A DNA stretch of 64,000 bases, taken from NCBI RefSeq assembly GCF_021917145.1, contig NC_061070.1, positions 12,921,390 through 12,985,389 of the forward strand, given 5' to 3'. Of the stretch, positions 60,801-64,000 are shown one piece after another (position 1 is the stretch's first letter; every line of letters starts with the position of its first letter). The notes beneath the pieces were generated by a model. The model was given only the letters and a program-made list of their open reading frames with translations, searched no databases and was not told the DNA's origin. This stretch comes from Hypomesus transpacificus (lineage: Eukaryota; Chordata; Actinopteri; Osmeriformes; Osmeridae). Both the position numbers and the translations under genes were made by a program.

Positions 60801-61040
60801 GGCACATCATGTTACATTGCTTTGTCACCCGCTGCTGAATGGTCATAAAGAACCCAACTATATTACAAAGTTTTTGCAGTACAACATGGCTGGGTGAGTA
60901 AAAACTGGTAATGACACTCATGAAGAGAAACTAGCTCACACAACTACTCACATGAGTTTGTTACACACAGGTGGAATAAAGGCATTCTCATTTTCTGCTA
61001 TCCATCTCTTTACGTTAACAAAAAGAGGGTCCCCACTCAT
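57852..61040 (-). CDS. haao: 3-hydroxyanthranilate 3,4-dioxygenase
   Basis: HAAO is a cytosolic iron enzyme of the kynurenine pathway; it opens the ring of 3-hydroxyanthranilate on the route to quinolinate and NAD. Ten coding exons read cleanly on the minus strand: 60952-61040, 60661-60739, 59902-59985, 59603-59709, 59250-59339, 59101-59144, 58769-58914, 58514-58582, 58167-58249 and 57852-57924. They total 864 bp, or 287 aa plus stop, close to the family length (human 286). All phases agree and all introns are GT-AG, 105-675 bp long. Landmarks are [58 protein letters not shown] and a C-terminal NPERKRP. The iron ligands, His47, Glu53 and His91 in human, are H50, E56 and H94. The intron 7 donor (GTGGCC) is weak. 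Unusually long polypyrimidine DNA precedes exon 9. Confidence 0.97.
58258..58345 (-). repeat. Polypyrimidine tract in haao intron 8
   Basis: On the gene's strand this is nearly 90 bp of CT-rich sequence running up to the acceptor of exon 9. It may act as an oversized polypyrimidine tract and is prone to length variation. Confidence 0.75.
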
Positions 61041-62290
61041 TATTGAAAACTGAAGTGAAACTGAAGTGAAGTCTCTGCTTTGGATAGTCGATGATGTTTC
61101 CTGTCTCAGAGGTTTTACTTTGATTGTTTGACAGTCCAAAATGCAGAAGTGAATGTGATAAGAGGGGAGGAGCGTTGCGGGAAGGTGAAAGGTTGCTTAC
61201 ATTTAGACAATAAGTAGCCTTAACTAGATCTGTGGCCAGTCACTCAAATATGTAAGAAGCCGGGAGGGTAAAGTCACAGAGCATGGTGAAAATGAAAATT
61301 CAGTAATATCATATAAAATGTGTATAAAATGAGTGTCATTTGTCCATTTCACATTGGCAAAGTTAATTATACTGTTATTCCGTGAAGTAACACTGCAATC
61401 AAGCCCCAGGGGGTTGATTCTGCATTCTCTCACACTGCTTAGTTCAATGTGCCCATCACTTCCCCTTTCATTTGTTATCCCAAAGTCAAGATCCTGCTGG
61501 GGGCTCTGTCTAGACATTTAATTGATACAAGTTAGCACTTGTTTATTTGCCCCCTCAGATGGAAAGCTCTTAAAGCTCTCTTACATTAGTCTAAATGTCA
61601 CTTGTCACATCTATCTCCTGTCATTTCCTGAATGAGTTTAATTAAGGGTCCCTGGACTGCTTGCCTTCAGCCAGGTCCTGGAGTGACTGGGACATATTTA
61701 TTTGATTTCTCAGTTTGGGGTTGAATACGAGCCCCTCATATGCTTGGTTGTTTAGTGTAAATAGGGTCTCATAAGGCTTATCATTCTACCCAAACTAAGA
61801 AATGTAAAGCAAGAAAACACAGAAAACTGGTAATCAATATGTCAGACTGTATTATTGACAAGAAAAAGCGTGAGAAAAGCAATGGTAAGCAATTCCGAAA
61901 CACACAATCACCTTATGTCCTCAATGACCACCAAATTGTAAGCATAACAGAGCAAACAAATGGAACTCAATAAATGTGGAGAAAATGTAAAGAATGGTTC
62001 AAAGTCACTGGCTTTTTCCAGCGTAATATAGCTAGAGTAACTAGCTAGCTAGCTAGCTACTAGCTAGCTATCTTGTGGAAAACCTAGGAAGCTAATCCTG
62101 CCCTAAACCTGGCCAAATGACAACCTAGAACGCTTTTTTATATGTATAGACATATGGTTCGGAATGTGTTGAGGCTAAATGTGCAAAAATATTTTGTATT
62201 GAATGAAAAAAGTAACATAAAATGGTTTGAAACGCTGTTCCTTTGTGACTACAATATTTAAAAACCGTCCTGGTGATACGTAGTACTGGA
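61041..62290. other. haao upstream region
   Basis: It should contain the haao promoter and any 5' untranslated sequence. No other gene was recognised. A short GCTA/AGCT repeat lies at about 62038-62070. Confidence 0.55.
62038..62070. repeat. Short (AGCT)n palindromic repeat
   Basis: Eight or so AGCT units are interrupted once by ACT. Each unit is self-complementary. Confidence 0.85.
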
Positions 62291-62384
62291 GCTCCAGTGG
62301 CGCAATCGGTTAGCGCGCGGTACTTATATGTCAGTACATTGCAGAGCAATGCCGAGGTTGTGAGTTCGAGCCTCACCTGGAGCA
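62291..62384 (+). tRNA. tRNA-Ile(UAU) with a 20-nt intron
   Basis: The acceptor arms GCTCCAG and CTGGAGC pair fully. The D arm contains GCGC...GCGC, the anticodon stem CGGTA pairs with TGCCG across the intron, and the T arm is GTGAG-TTCGAGC-CTCAC. The anticodon TAT is at 62325-62327. The intron is 62329-62348, between positions 37 and 38, the normal place for nuclear tRNA introns. The mature tRNA is 74 nt before CCA addition. It reads AUA codons. tRNA-Ile(UAU) genes with introns are usual in vertebrates. Confidence 0.97.
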
Positions 62385-62388
62385 GTTG

Positions 62389-62392
62389 TTTT
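62389..62392 (+). terminator. RNA polymerase III terminator of the tRNA gene
   Basis: A TTTT run begins five bases after the tRNA 3' end, the normal pol III stop. Confidence 0.75.
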
Positions 62393-64000
62393 GATACTTC
62401 CATAGACAGTACATTGCTTGTAAAATGAATTAAAATTATTATACAACGTACAAGCTAAATAGTCGTCAACACCCAGGCTTTAGATGTTACTGAACTTAAA
62501 CCTGCAGTTTATCAGAAAACATGGCACTATTAATGTTTCTCTCTTAACTTACTCATGTTAAAGAATGAGTACTACTGCTTTTTAAATTATGTGTCGAATT
62601 TATTCATCTTGGCTCCAAAAGATCCCATAATCAATTCAATCAACATAATGAATTTACATCCCACTTTTATTACGTACGAGACACCATACTATAATGTAGT
62701 TTGCTTTACATATCAACAGGAGGCAGCATATCTCTATCCTCAAATACCAAATCTCCATTATATTGAATCACATACCACTAGAGGTTACTCTTGCCCATGA
62801 TATAATTTCTCTGTAATGTAATCAATGACAGTTCAATTTCTTCAAGAATATGACTGGCTGCTACAGTTTTTTGAATATAAACACAGTTTGACTGATGTAC
62901 AACTCCCTTCCAACATTGTGTTCTGTGTGTGTGCGTGTGTGTGTGTGTGTGCATCAGCGTTTGAGTGGGAATTATGTAAACGTAAAACCAAGAACATTAA
63001 TTGAATTGTGAAAATGTTTACTCACTATATACATCAATAAACAATATATGTTTGTAATCTGCTAATAGGCTTGTAGTGTACGTGGGAATAAGCCATTGAA
63101 GATGAGCAACAAGTGAGAAAAAAAACCAGTATGGCGAGACTAACCACAGTGAGAGAAGACAGTTGTTCACCCCAACCATACACACACATGCACACATACA
63201 CACACCACAGGGTCTACACCACCCCAAATTAAATGACTAATATTCATATAATTGACCATTACAAGGGAAAGAACACAGCTGATTGAAAAACCATGGTGTG
63301 TGCAGAAGGATCTGACCCCCTCGATTTAGATCCCTCGCTGGAACACTGGACGCCAGATGCAATTAGCATGAGATCAGTGGAAACCAGGGTCACACGAGAG
63401 GAAGGTTCTGAATCTATAGCACTGCAGAGTACAGAACAACCTCCCAAATAATACTCTCAACGCTGTCCCATCAACTCTCTTGGCGAACGCCTCTCCTAAA
63501 TCTTTTGTAAAGACACTGGCAAACAGCATTTACCTATTGGCGTTTCAGGCCTTTCTGTGTCAACCTGTCGTAAGTCCAACGGTGTTGATTGATGACGGTT
63601 TCTTGGTAACACAAAGTTTGAGTAGTAGGTGTTGCCTGCAGACTACAGAGCGATGGGGATTTCTTTGTCGGCAGGTTTGAGACACTAACCCCAGTCCAAC
63701 AAGTTTGGGTGGTGCGGTTGTGAAGTATCTGCTTGTTGTCCATGTAGGTCCTTTATGAATGAGGACATATGAATGTGTATACACACATAAACACACACAA
63801 ACACAAACATACACAAACACACACACCAACAGACACGCACGCGCACAGACACATTGTGGGTTTCTCATCATCAGCTTGTCTGTGCTTGTGGAGAGGAGTG
63901 TTTAGTATTCCAGCGTGTCTGACAGACAGGCCCCGATGAAGCCAGGCCAAACACACCACTGTCACCACAACACACTTGTCTGTCCAAACATTTACAGGAA
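62393..64000. other. Spacer to window end, no gene recognised
   Basis: It contains a GT run at about 62924-62952 and CA-rich runs at about 63178-63208 and 63778-63850. No coding exon was recognised. Confidence 0.5.

Noticed and set aside
62125-62403. 92-codon minus-strand frame
   Set aside because: It is antisense across the tRNA-Ile gene and has no independent support.

Overview
The window reads as nuclear DNA of a ray-finned fish, most likely a euteleost. The signs are spliced genes with short GT-AG introns, long CT, CA and TTTC microsatellites, a Tc1-type transposon, L2-type LINE remnants and a vertebrate tRNA-Ile(UAU) gene with an intron. Species cannot be fixed from the sequence. A 100-N block at 1034-1133 marks an assembly gap.

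Layout. Positions 1-20,492 hold no gene I recognise: simple repeats, three minisatellites, one LINE scrap and one unproven candidate terminal exon (16911-17182). Then come genes that all lie on the minus strand: cox7a2l (20493-21425, three coding exons, 114 aa, respiratory supercomplex factor), kcng3 (25043-28930, two coding exons, 431 aa, silent Kv6.3 subunit), three tandem intronless class-A GPCR genes of the OXER1/HCAR group (45627-46640, 51050-52069, 54795-55808) and haao (57852-61040, ten exons, 287 aa, kynurenine-pathway dioxygenase). A tRNA-Ile(UAU) gene lies on the plus strand at 62291-62384. Between kcng3 and the receptors sit a complete Tc1 element with an open transposase frame (32970-34630) and a 5'-truncated L2-like LINE (about 35690-36820).

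The order cox7a2l, kcng3, OXER1-type receptor, haao with shared orientation matches the human 2p21 block as I know it, except that mta3, which lies between KCNG3 and OXER1 in human, has no recognisable exon here. This synteny is the main reason to call the receptors oxer1-like; their sequence also has HCAR features.

The most interesting part is the receptor array (about 44.66-57.13 kb). The receptor, its promoter-proximal DNA and its 3' flank were duplicated together. Copies A and C, which are not adjacent, share a 396-bp perfectly identical stretch in the 5' half of the coding sequence, while flanking features group B with C; gene conversion is the simplest reading. Each younger copy carries its own insertions, whose ends can be read against the empty sites in the others: a 448-bp solo LTR with a 5-bp target duplication in C, a 1.1-kb inverted-repeat element and an 881-bp insertion in B. 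Copy C has also lost 36 bp between its TATA-like box and its start codon.
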